Assembly: GCA_945920185.1 (NCBI GenBank)
Contig: CAMEJP010000004.1
Coordinates: 1-60,697 of the forward strand
DNA: 60,697 nt
From: an uncultured Eubacterium sp.
Lineage (GTDB): Bacteria > Bacillota > Clostridia > Lachnospirales > Lachnospiraceae
Direction: 5' to 3'
The notes beneath the pieces were generated by a model that worked only from the letters and a program-made list of their open reading frames with translations, was not told the origin of the DNA and made no database searches. How positions within the stretch are numbered: the first letter of the stretch is position 1; the number at the start of each line of letters is the position of its first letter. Positions 17,021 to 24,536 of this stretch are shown here, one piece after another. The translations under genes and the position numbers were made by a program.

Positions 17021-17437
17021 ATGGAAGTCAGAAATTGCAAAGGCTGCGGAAGGCTGTTCAATTATGTCAGCGGTGTATCATACACAAATCTTTGTCCTAA
17101 ATGTATAGAGGAACTGGAGGAAAAGTTTCAGGCAGCAAAGAAGTATATAGAGGAACACAAAGGAGCCGGAGTCAGCGAGGTGGCTGAGGCGGTTGACGTC
17201 AAGGTAAGCCAGATTCAAAGGTGGGTAAGAGAGGAAAGACTTTGCTTTTCTGAGGAATCTGCCGTTATGATAGACTGTGAGAGATGCGGAGCCATGATAA
17301 GAAGCGGAAGATATTGCGACGAATGCAAGAATATTATGGCAAGAAGTTTTGGAAGCCTGTACAGCACAAACACATATCAGGCACAAAAGACTAACAAGGG
17401 AAGTGCAGAGGGTAAGGCGAGGTTTATCGGAAAATAG
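17021..17437 (+). CDS. yvyF: flagellar operon protein, YvyF type
   Basis: A 138-residue zinc-ribbon/HTH protein of the family found between comFC and flgM in Firmicutes. CKGCGRLFN and LCPKC form one metal site. Residues about 50-75 (VSEVAEAVDVKVSQIQRWVRE) form a helix-turn-helix. CERCGAMIRSGRYCDEC forms a second ribbon. Its exact role is unknown; a regulatory role in motility has been suggested from its position. GGAAGG precedes the ATG at 17021; a TTG at 16997 is in frame but less likely. Confidence 0.88.
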   Translation: MEVRNCKGCGRLFNYVSGVSYTNLCPKCIEELEEKFQAAKKYIEEHKGAGVSEVAEAVDVKVSQIQRWVREERLCFSEESAVMIDCERCGAMIRSGRYCDECKNIMARSFGSLYSTNTYQAQKTNKGSAEGKARFIGK

Positions 17438-17481
17438 AACCTGCGAATATCCCCTGACAGGGAAATATTGATGCGATATTG

Positions 17482-17517
17482 TGGCACATATCAAAAAGGT
17501 ATGTGTCATATTTTTTT
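17482..17517 (+). terminator. terminator after yvyF
   Basis: TGGCACATATC (17482-17492) and GGTATGTGTCA (17498-17508) make an 11-bp stem with two G-U pairs and an AAAAA loop, followed by TATTTTTTT. It separates comFC-yvyF from the sigma-D-driven flgM operon. Confidence 0.88.
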
Positions 17518-17527
17518 GAAAAAGTGC

Positions 17528-17554
17528 TAATGTAAATTACATTTTTTCCGATAA
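17528..17554 (+). promoter_or_regulatory. sigma-D promoter for flgM operon
   Basis: TAAT (17528-17531), 15-base spacer, TCCGATAA (17547-17554); consensus TAAA-N15-GCCGATAA/T. The spacer contains the perfect palindrome AATGTAAATTACATT (17529-17543). It is 71 bp upstream of the flgM ATG. Confidence 0.75.
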
Positions 17555-17625
17555 AACTAATATAGGTGATAAGGATGTCGCCTATCAGGTTTAACAAAAT
17601 ACATCATAGAAAGCGAGGAGTTCTT

Positions 17626-17889
17626 ATGAGAGTAGATGCATACAGTGCCATTAGCAGCACCTACACCAGCAAGGGAAAGGTAAAGACTAATGCCGTAAAA
17701 CCTTCTGCAAGCGGTGATAAGATTGAGATATCTCAGTTTGGCAGGGATTATCAGATTGCTAAACAGGCTGTCAAAGATGCACCTGATGTCAGGGAAGACA
17801 AAATTGCAGATATCAAAGCGATGATGAGTTCAGGTACTTACAGTATTTCGGCTCGTGATCTTGCTGATAAGTTAGTCAGCGGAATTTAA
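17626..17889 (+). CDS. flgM: anti-sigma-28 factor FlgM
   Basis: FlgM binds and inhibits the flagellar sigma factor (SigD/FliA) until hook completion lets it be exported. The 87-residue product has a disordered N-terminus and the conserved C-terminal binding region (DKIADIKAMMSSGTYSISARDLADKLV). GCGAGGAG precedes the ATG; an upstream ATG at 17566 would overlap the promoter's start region. Driven by the sigma-D promoter upstream, giving negative feedback. It is the first gene of a long late-flagellar operon. Confidence 0.93.
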   Translation: MRVDAYSAISSTYTSKGKVKTNAVKPSASGDKIEISQFGRDYQIAKQAVKDAPDVREDKIADIKAMMSSGTYSISARDLADKLVSGI

Positions 17890-17909
17890 CTTTAAGTGAG
17901 GTATTGTTT

Positions 17910-18422
17910 GTGGCAAGTTTAATTGAAGAATTGATTGATGTTCTTGATAAAGAGAACACAGAATATGAAGGATTATTCGCTCTGTCCACTGAAAAGACCG
18001 GCTATATAGCGGGAAATGAGCTTGAAAAGCTTCAGGAGCTTTTGGAAAGGGAACAGGCTGCCGTGGGCAGGGTTAATATCCTTGAAAAAAAGCGCACTGA
18101 GGTGTCAAAGGATATAGCCGATGTTCTTAACGTACCTGAAAAGGAACTTACGGTAAGAAAGCTCATAGACATGCTTAAGGGTCAGAAGGATGAACAGGAA
18201 AGCCTTCAGGCAGTATATTCAAAGCTGAAAAGGACGCTTGAAAAGGTTGCCAGGGTAAACGACAGCAACCAGAAGCTTTTGACTGAGTCTCTGGATATGA
18301 TACAGTTTGAGATTAATCTTGCACAGAGTATGCGAATGAGCCCGGAAACGGCCAATTACAACAAGGATATGTACAATAATTCCGGCTCGTACGGCACGGG
18401 TGGATTTGACGCAAAACAGTAA
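17910..18422 (+). CDS. flgN: flagellar export chaperone FlgN
   Basis: Chaperone that delivers the hook-filament junction proteins FlgK and FlgL to the type III export gate. The 170-residue, mainly helical protein (FlgN-type heptads such as LEELIDVLDKENTEYEGLF) lies directly before flgK, as in Bacillus. Initiation at GTG 17910 is chosen because GTGAGG lies 8 bases upstream; a TTG at 17904 is the alternative. The C-terminal 25 residues are Gly/Asn/Ser-rich and probably flexible. Confidence 0.87.
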   Translation: MASLIEELIDVLDKENTEYEGLFALSTEKTGYIAGNELEKLQELLEREQAAVGRVNILEKKRTEVSKDIADVLNVPEKELTVRKLIDMLKGQKDEQESLQAVYSKLKRTLEKVARVNDSNQKLLTESLDMIQFEINLAQSMRMSPETANYNKDMYNNSGSYGTGGFDAKQ

Positions 18423-18437
18423 AAAGGAGGTGTTATT

Positions 18438-20117
18438 ATGGCAAACGGAATGGGTGGACTGTACGTTGGAGTGTCAGGACTGCAGTCGGCACAGAATGCA
18501 ATCAACACAACAGCACACAATATATCAAATGTAAATACAACAGGATACACAAGGCAGCAGGTTGTGTTTGGTGACAGTGCCTACACTAAAATAGGCCGTA
18601 ATGCTGTTAATACACTTCAAAGCGGTATCGGAGTTGACATTCAGGCTGTAAGGCGATGCAGGGATGAGTTTCTTGACAAGGCTTACAGACAGGAGATAGG
18701 ACGTCAGGGCTTTTATGAAAGTCAGTACGAGGCTGTCTGTGAGATAGAATCACAGTTTGGAGAAATGCAGGGTGTCAAGTTTCAGGAGATAGTTGACAAT
18801 TTGAAAAGCTCCATGAACGAGCTGGCACTAAACCCGACAAGCAATGTTGCAAGATCTGCACTTGTACAAAGCTCTGTGGCATTTATAGACAGGGCAAATG
18901 AGATATATAACAGTCTTAAAAAATATCAGAATACGCTTAATACTAAGATAGCTTCCATGGTAGACAGGGTAAATGAACTTGGCTCTACCATACAGGAATT
19001 GAATTCGCAGATAACAAAGATAGAGGCCGACGGAGAGAAAGCTAACGACTTGAGAGATCAAAGAGATGCTGCACTCGATGAACTCGGCGCACTTGTTAAA
19101 ATAGATTACGGTGAGGATTATAAGGGACAGGTAGAAATCAACGTAGAGGGAATACCGTTTCTTTCTTCTAACAGCCTTCTTACAATGAGCACTGAAGTGA
19201 TAGAAGGTACTGACATGGTAAAACCCGTATGGGATTACATGGAAAAGAGAGACGTATTTAATCTTGATGTTGAGATATCTACGGAAAAGAATAATGATAT
19301 AGGTGAACTTAAGGGACTTTTGCTTGCAAGAGGCGACGGTGTACCGGGATATGATGCACTGGAGGACGCGCAGGCATATGAAAAATATATAGAACCTTCG
19401 GTTATTATGAAAACATTTGCCGGCTTTGATAATCTGGTACACGCCATTATAACGGACATAAATGATGTGCTGTGTCCTGACGAAGATACTGAAAGAACCA
19501 TAACAACTGCTGAAGGAATACAGGTAACGGGAATTTTTCTTGATATGGAAAAGACCGCATACGGCATGGATGATGACAGGAGCGTTGGCGTTGAACTTTT
19601 TGCAAGGGACTATACAGACAGATATATAAAACTTACCGGTGCTGACGGAAAGACATACTATATGAGAAATGATACCAATGCATTCGGAAATGAGTCGAAA
19701 TACACATTGGGAAATGTAAGCGTCAATACTGAGGTGCTTGCAAACTACGGCAAGATTCCTCTTACAAGCAAGAATGGAGAGGAAGCGTTTGAAAAGGCAG
19801 AGGAGCTTTTGGACCTTTGGAAGAAGGAAGAACTGAAGCTCAATCCTTCAGGAGGAGACGCCGAGAATTATTCAAGCTATTACAATTCATTTATATACGA
19901 CATCGGTAACACAGGCGAGTTTATGAACAATATGGCAAGCAGCGAATCGGCCATGGCACAGAGTCTTGACAACAGACGACAGGAGGTAGCGGGTGTATCT
20001 TCGGATGAGGAACTTACAAATATGATTAAGTTCCAGAATGCCTACAACGCCTCATCAAGATACATTACGGTTGTGAGCGAAATGCTTGAACATCTTATTG
20101 AACGGCTTGGCGCATAA
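18438..20117 (+). CDS. flgK: flagellar hook-associated protein 1, copy A
   Basis: FlgK forms the first junction layer between hook and filament. This 559-residue copy has the N-terminal Flg_bb_rod-like sequence GLYVGVSGLQSAQNAINTTA followed by HNISNVNTTGYTRQQV, a long coiled region with NDLRDQRDAALDEL, and the C-terminal signature MIKFQNAYNASSRYITVVSE. The middle D2/D3 region is larger than in copy B. AAGGAGG precedes the ATG. A second flgK-like gene follows after 38 bp. Confidence 0.93.
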   Translation: MANGMGGLYVGVSGLQSAQNAINTTAHNISNVNTTGYTRQQVVFGDSAYTKIGRNAVNTLQSGIGVDIQAVRRCRDEFLDKAYRQEIGRQGFYESQYEAVCEIESQFGEMQGVKFQEIVDNLKSSMNELALNPTSNVARSALVQSSVAFIDRANEIYNSLKKYQNTLNTKIASMVDRVNELGSTIQELNSQITKIEADGEKANDLRDQRDAALDELGALVKIDYGEDYKGQVEINVEGIPFLSSNSLLTMSTEVIEGTDMVKPVWDYMEKRDVFNLDVEISTEKNNDIGELKGLLLARGDGVPGYDALEDAQAYEKYIEPSVIMKTFAGFDNLVHAIITDINDVLCPDEDTERTITTAEGIQVTGIFLDMEKTAYGMDDDRSVGVELFARDYTDRYIKLTGADGKTYYMRNDTNAFGNESKYTLGNVSVNTEVLANYGKIPLTSKNGEEAFEKAEELLDLWKKEELKLNPSGGDAENYSSYYNSFIYDIGNTGEFMNNMASSESAMAQSLDNRRQEVAGVSSDEELTNMIKFQNAYNASSRYITVVSEMLEHLIERLGA

Positions 20118-20155
20118 GCTAAGGCTTATACAAAATAGGAAAGGAAGGAATACTT

Positions 20156-21664
20156 ATGGCATCTACATTTTCCGGACTGACAATAGCATATACGGGACTT
20201 CAGACATATCAGGCAGCTACAAACACCACTGCACACAATATATCAAATGTTAAGACGGACGGATATTCAAGACAGAAACTTGACATAACGGCAGCAGACG
20301 CACTCAGGGTATATTCTTCATACGGCTGTGTGGGTCAGGGTGTTCAGGCAAACTCCATAGAGAGAGTCAGAAATGAGTATTATGACGAGAAGTACAGAAA
20401 CAATGCTTCAAGACTCGGCGAATATGAAATGAAGGATAACTATATGACTCAGATAGAGGATTATCTTAATGAGTTTAAGCTGGAGGGCTTTACAACGGAA
20501 TATGATAATTTCTTTAAGGCTCTTGAGGAGTTACAGAAAAATCCTTCTGACGATACCTTGAAAAATCAGGTTATAAGCTATGGTACGAGCATAGCCGAAT
20601 ATTTTAATACATTGTCTAAAAATCTTCAGGGTATTCAGCAAAATGCGAATCAGGAAATTCAGAACAAAGTAACGGAAATAAATACCATAGCCCAGAATAT
20701 TGCATCGCTTAACAAGCAGATTAATATTATTGAGGTTCACGGTACTAAGGCAAATGACTTAAGGGATGAAAGAGATAAGCTTCTTGACGACTTGTCTTCA
20801 ATAGTAAATATAGAAGTTTCTGAGAAAGAAATAGGAAACGGAGCTACTACATTTGATGTAAAGATAAACGGTCAGTATATCGTGGATACTTACAATTACA
20901 ATACACTTGAGCTTACAGCCAAGGAAGACAGGCAGCATGCAAGTGACGCTGACGGAATGTATGATATTACGTGGTCAAACGGATTTACCTTTAACGAGTA
21001 TCTTACAAGTCTCGGCGGTGAATTGAGAGCACTTATTGATATAAGAGACGGCTGCAATGACGGAATAGAAACAAGTGCAGGAAATGTTGAGTACTACGGT
21101 CAGGTAACAGCGAATTACAAAGGTATTCCACATTATCAGGCACAGCTTAACCGATTTGTAAATACATTTGTTGATGCCATAAACAGTGTGTTTAAGAAGG
21201 GCGAAAGTACCAACGGAGACGCCGGTATGGATTTCTTTACCGTAAAATATGAAGGTTCGGACTTATCGGCTACAAATATACAGGTGAATGAGGAGTATGT
21301 AAATCATCCTTCCAAATTCCCTACAACTTATGATGCAAGTCAGGGTATCAGCAATGCTGACCTGGTAGATGAAATGATAGCTTTAAAGGACGATAAGATG
21401 TTTGACGGCGGTACGGCTTCGTATTTTCTGCAAAGTCTTGTGTCAGAGGTGTCAATAGACGCGGAGAAGGCGAGAACCTTCAATACTAATTTTAAGAACA
21501 TTTCCAATACGGTTAAGAATCAAAGACTTTCGGTTATGGGTACCGACGAGGATGAAGAAGCCATGGACCTTATGAAGTTCCAGAGCGCATATAACCTTTG
21601 CGGTCAGGTGATGTCAGTGCTTAACCAGATGTACAACAAGCTCATAAATGAAATGGGTATTTAG
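20156..21664 (+). CDS. flagellar hook-associated protein 1, copy B
   Basis: A second FlgK family protein (502 aa) directly downstream of flgK. It has the same N-terminal pattern (FSGLTIAYTGLQTYQAATNT, HNISNVKTDGYSRQKL), NDLRDERDKLLDDL in the coiled region, and the C-terminal MKFQSAYNLCGQVMSVLNQMY. It differs strongly from copy A in the middle. It may build a second junction layer or replace the protein encoded at the yviE position in Bacillus; both are inference. AGGAAGGAA precedes the ATG. Confidence 0.9.
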   Translation: MASTFSGLTIAYTGLQTYQAATNTTAHNISNVKTDGYSRQKLDITAADALRVYSSYGCVGQGVQANSIERVRNEYYDEKYRNNASRLGEYEMKDNYMTQIEDYLNEFKLEGFTTEYDNFFKALEELQKNPSDDTLKNQVISYGTSIAEYFNTLSKNLQGIQQNANQEIQNKVTEINTIAQNIASLNKQINIIEVHGTKANDLRDERDKLLDDLSSIVNIEVSEKEIGNGATTFDVKINGQYIVDTYNYNTLELTAKEDRQHASDADGMYDITWSNGFTFNEYLTSLGGELRALIDIRDGCNDGIETSAGNVEYYGQVTANYKGIPHYQAQLNRFVNTFVDAINSVFKKGESTNGDAGMDFFTVKYEGSDLSATNIQVNEEYVNHPSKFPTTYDASQGISNADLVDEMIALKDDKMFDGGTASYFLQSLVSEVSIDAEKARTFNTNFKNISNTVKNQRLSVMGTDEDEEAMDLMKFQSAYNLCGQVMSVLNQMYNKLINEMGI

Positions 21665-21706
21665 AAGTAAGTGCCTTTTGGCATAACGCTTCGGAATGGA
21701 GGCAAT

Positions 21707-23194
21707 ATGAGAATAACTAATTCGATGATGATTAACAGTTCTCTGGCAAACATAGCTACAAACAAAACTCAGATGAGTACGCTTGATACACAGCTGTCTA
21801 CAAAAAAGAAGATAAGCAGACCATCGGAAGATCCTGTTGTGGCTATCAGAGCGTTAAGACTTAGAAGCTCTCTCACAGAGGTTACACAGTATCTTGAAAA
21901 AAATATTCCTGATGCGGACGCATGGATGAAGGTTACGGAAGGTGCACTTGCAGAGGTGGACGATATGTTCAGAGATGTTATAGAGTACTGTAACCAGGGC
22001 TCATCAGACCAGTTTGAGACAGATGACAGACAGACGATTATCAACTGTCTTGCGAAGCTTAAGGACTCCATATATGCACAGGGAAACGTAGATTATGCAG
22101 GACGTTATGTGTTTACCGGATATAAAACAGATTCCACGCTTACTTTTACCACGCAGGCGGATGCACAGGATAAAAAGTATACGATAACGGAGCCTATAAA
22201 GACGGATGACATATACTTAAAGACTGTTATAAAGGACAGCGTGGATGCAACAAATGTAACATTTATCGATAACGCTGACATGCCAAGCAGCGAGCAGGTA
22301 TATACATATAAGTTGGCTTATAAGAATCTGTCCGACAGTACCGAAGGACCTATGCAGATTAGATATGATTATGACGAGAATGGAAATGCTGCGAGTACGA
22401 TAGCGGTTACAAGTACTGTTTCAACCGATGCCGATGCTTATGTTGTGGGTGATGACGAAGTTAAGTTTCTTGCTGACACAGGCGAGCTTGTTATGGGAAG
22501 CAATGTGTATGCTTCCATAAGAAATGCCGATGATTTGACCATAGATTATGACAAGAACGGTTTTAATAAGGATGAGATAAAGCCTGAGCATTATTTTACC
22601 TGTATTGACAAGACTGACGCTGCGGAACCTGTAGAATATATAAAGGCTAAAAACGGACAGGATATTAACTACAATATAAGTTACAGCCAGAAGATTAAGG
22701 TAAATACTGAGGCGTCGGATGCATTGAGTTACAGAATAGGCGTTGATTTGGAGATGATGGAGGATTCGCTTGACAGGCTTTCAAATATAGAGGACAAAAT
22801 TGGTAAGCTTGAAGCGATGAAAAAGGAAGCTATGTATGCTGACGAGGACAGCCAGAAGGCACTTGACTCCATGCTTGAGGCTGCCAACAAGGAAAGAGAC
22901 ATAGCAAAGAACGATATGCGAGAACTCTTTGACAAGAGTATTACCAAGTTTCAAAATCATCAGGAAAAGCTTGATTATGAGATAGCTGACATAGGAAGCC
23001 GAGGAGTAAGGCTTTCGCTTACAAAAAGCCGTCTGACAGAGCAGCAGACTACCATAAAGTCACTCAAGTCTGAGAATGAAGATATCGATTATGAAGATAT
23101 CGTAATTGATTACTCATCAGCCGAGCTTATATATGAGGCGGCTCTTCAGTCAGCCGGCAAGGTGGTAAGACAGTCACTGCTTGATTTTCTGTAA
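21707..23194 (+). CDS. flgL: flagellar hook-associated protein 3
   Basis: FlgL forms the second junction layer, next to flagellin. The 495-residue product starts MRITNSMMINSSLANIATNK, with flagellin-like helices (KKKISRPSEDPVVAIRALRL) and the C-terminal DYSSAELIYEAALQSAGKVV. It is long for FlgL, mainly through a beta-rich insert at about residues 140-340. GGAGG lies 6 bases before the ATG at 21707; the in-frame extension to 21671 has no such site. Confidence 0.9.
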   Translation: MRITNSMMINSSLANIATNKTQMSTLDTQLSTKKKISRPSEDPVVAIRALRLRSSLTEVTQYLEKNIPDADAWMKVTEGALAEVDDMFRDVIEYCNQGSSDQFETDDRQTIINCLAKLKDSIYAQGNVDYAGRYVFTGYKTDSTLTFTTQADAQDKKYTITEPIKTDDIYLKTVIKDSVDATNVTFIDNADMPSSEQVYTYKLAYKNLSDSTEGPMQIRYDYDENGNAASTIAVTSTVSTDADAYVVGDDEVKFLADTGELVMGSNVYASIRNADDLTIDYDKNGFNKDEIKPEHYFTCIDKTDAAEPVEYIKAKNGQDINYNISYSQKIKVNTEASDALSYRIGVDLEMMEDSLDRLSNIEDKIGKLEAMKKEAMYADEDSQKALDSMLEAANKERDIAKNDMRELFDKSITKFQNHQEKLDYEIADIGSRGVRLSLTKSRLTEQQTTIKSLKSENEDIDYEDIVIDYSSAELIYEAALQSAGKVVRQSLLDFL

Positions 23195-23289
23195 GATATT
23201 CTGGGGTGACATAATTGGCAGGCAAAATGATTTGAAAAGCATAAGATAAGGCATTGAGCCTTTAAGATTAAAGAAAAGAGGTAGAAAAT

Positions 23290-23748
23290 ATGAAAATTAA
23301 TACTAAGAATTTTGGTCAGATTGAAGTGGCTGATGAGAAACTTATTGAATTTCCTAACGGCATAATGGGATTTGAGAACATGAAAACATTTACTCTTATA
23401 TTTGACGCCCAGAAGGAAGGCAGAAAGAATGTTATGTGGCTTCAGTCATTGGACGAAGAGGGCTTTGCAATGCCTATGGTAGACCCTCTTGCCGTGTGCG
23501 AAGGCTATGACCCGGTAGTGGAAGATGAGATACTTAAGTGCATAGGTGACTTTGAACTTGAAGATCTTCTTATACTTACCACTCTTACCGTACCTTCCGA
23601 CATAACAAAGATGTCTACAAACCTTAAGGCTCCTATAATTATTAATACGGTTACCAAGAAGGGCTGTCAGGTCATAGTGGACAATGAAGAGTACGAAATC
23701 AAGCATTTTATCTATGATTATCTGAAGAAGGCGAAAGGAGAGGAATAA
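23290..23748 (+). CDS. fliW: flagellar assembly factor FliW
   Basis: FliW binds cytoplasmic flagellin or, when flagellin is exported, CsrA, relieving CsrA repression of flagellin translation. The 152 residues include the family start (IEVADEKLIEFPNGIMGFE), IINTVTKKGCQVIVDN and IKHFIYDYLKK. It lies 1 bp upstream of csrA, the standard arrangement. AAGAGG precedes the ATG. Its partners csrA and flagellin are both in this window. Confidence 0.94.
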   Translation: MKINTKNFGQIEVADEKLIEFPNGIMGFENMKTFTLIFDAQKEGRKNVMWLQSLDEEGFAMPMVDPLAVCEGYDPVVEDEILKCIGDFELEDLLILTTLTVPSDITKMSTNLKAPIIINTVTKKGCQVIVDNEEYEIKHFIYDYLKKAKGEE

Positions 23749-23749
23749 G

Positions 23750-23965
23750 ATGTTAGCTTTATCAAGAAAAAAGGATGAGTCAATAATTATCAATAATGAT
23801 ATTGAGATTACCATATTGGACGTAAAAGGTGATCAGGTAAAGCTGGGTATCGTGGCACCTAAGTCTGTTCCTATTTACAGAAAAGAGATATATCTTGATA
23901 TTAAACAGGCAAATGCAGAAGCTGCAAATGTGTCTTCGGTAGAAGAATTAAAAAAATTATTTTAA
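23750..23965 (+). CDS. csrA: translational regulator CsrA
   Basis: RNA-binding dimer that recognises GGA motifs in hairpin loops and represses flagellin translation. The 71-residue protein opens MLALSRKKDESIIINNDIEI and has VKLGIVAPKSVPIYRKEIY, with the RNA-contacting strand residues of the family. The fliW stop and csrA start are 1 bp apart. Candidate targets downstream are the hairpins at 24025-24041 and 27750-27770. Confidence 0.95.
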   Translation: MLALSRKKDESIIINNDIEITILDVKGDQVKLGIVAPKSVPIYRKEIYLDIKQANAEAANVSSVEELKKLF

Positions 23966-23969
23966 AGGT

Positions 23970-23996
23970 TAACTTTTCTATTTAACCTACCGATAG
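23970..23996 (+). promoter_or_regulatory. sigma-D promoter for flaG-fliD-fliS
   Basis: TAAC (23970-23973), 15-base spacer, ACCGATAG (23989-23996). An inverted repeat AGGTTAA/TTAACCT (23966-23972 and 23982-23988) covers the -35 and abuts the -10. The flaG ATG is 117 bp downstream, leaving a leader of about 110 nt. Confidence 0.65.
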
Positions 23997-24024
23997 AATA
24001 AGTAAACGATAATTATAACTGTAG

Positions 24025-24041
24025 GTACGCAGGATGCGTAC
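24025..24041 (+). promoter_or_regulatory. CsrA-type hairpin in flaG leader
   Basis: GTACGCA-GGA-TGCGTAC: a perfect 7-bp stem with GGA as the whole loop. CsrA sites place GGA in the loop of a short hairpin. A second GGA lies in the flaG ribosome binding site (ATGGAGGTG near 24099). Binding is inferred, not shown. Confidence 0.6.
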
Positions 24042-24113
24042 TAAAAGTGCGTTGAAGGTACAGAAAGTGCATTGAAAGCGCTTTAAGGTTTTTTCACATG
24101 GAGGTGTATTAAA

Positions 24114-24524
24114 ATGGCAGTTGAAAGTGTAAAAAATGTTCAGATGACATCTTTCCAGCCGGCACAGACTGCTTCTCAGCCCAGTGCTCCGGAAGCTGCA
24201 AGCGAAGCAAAAGAAACAGAAAAGGTAACTGAGAGTGTTGCTTTAAATCCTCCTGCTCCCGAAAGTCAGGAGGATGAGTCAAAGCAGATTCTCGAGAAGG
24301 ATCCTAGTGATTCCACCATTAAGCAGGCTATCAAAGAAATCAATAAAAAGATGAACTGTACGGTGGCAGAATTCGGATATCATGAGGGAACACACAGAGT
24401 AACCATTAAGATTAAAGACAAAGATACCGACAAGGTACTCAAGGAAATACCGGCGGAGAAGACTCTCGATATGATTGAGAAGGCTTGGGAACTTGCAGGT
24501 ATTCTCGTTGATGAAAAAAGATAG
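24114..24524 (+). CDS. flaG: flagellar protein FlaG
   Basis: FlaG family protein, associated with filament length and the fliD operon. The 136 residues have a low-complexity Pro/Ala/Glu N-terminal half and a conserved C-terminal domain (AIKEINKKMNCTVAEFGYHE, then VLKEIPAEKTLDMIEKAWEL). It directly precedes fliD, as in most FlaG loci. GGAGGTG precedes the ATG at 24114. Its leader carries the sigma-D promoter and the GGA-loop hairpin. Confidence 0.9.
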   Translation: MAVESVKNVQMTSFQPAQTASQPSAPEAASEAKETEKVTESVALNPPAPESQEDESKQILEKDPSDSTIKQAIKEINKKMNCTVAEFGYHEGTHRVTIKIKDKDTDKVLKEIPAEKTLDMIEKAWELAGILVDEKR

Positions 24525-24536
24525 GAGGAAAGCAGT

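Noticed and set aside
18828-19442. 204-residue minus-strand open frame
   Set aside because: It is wholly inside flgK on the opposite strand and its composition (Tyr, Ile, Cys-rich) is that of an antisense shadow.
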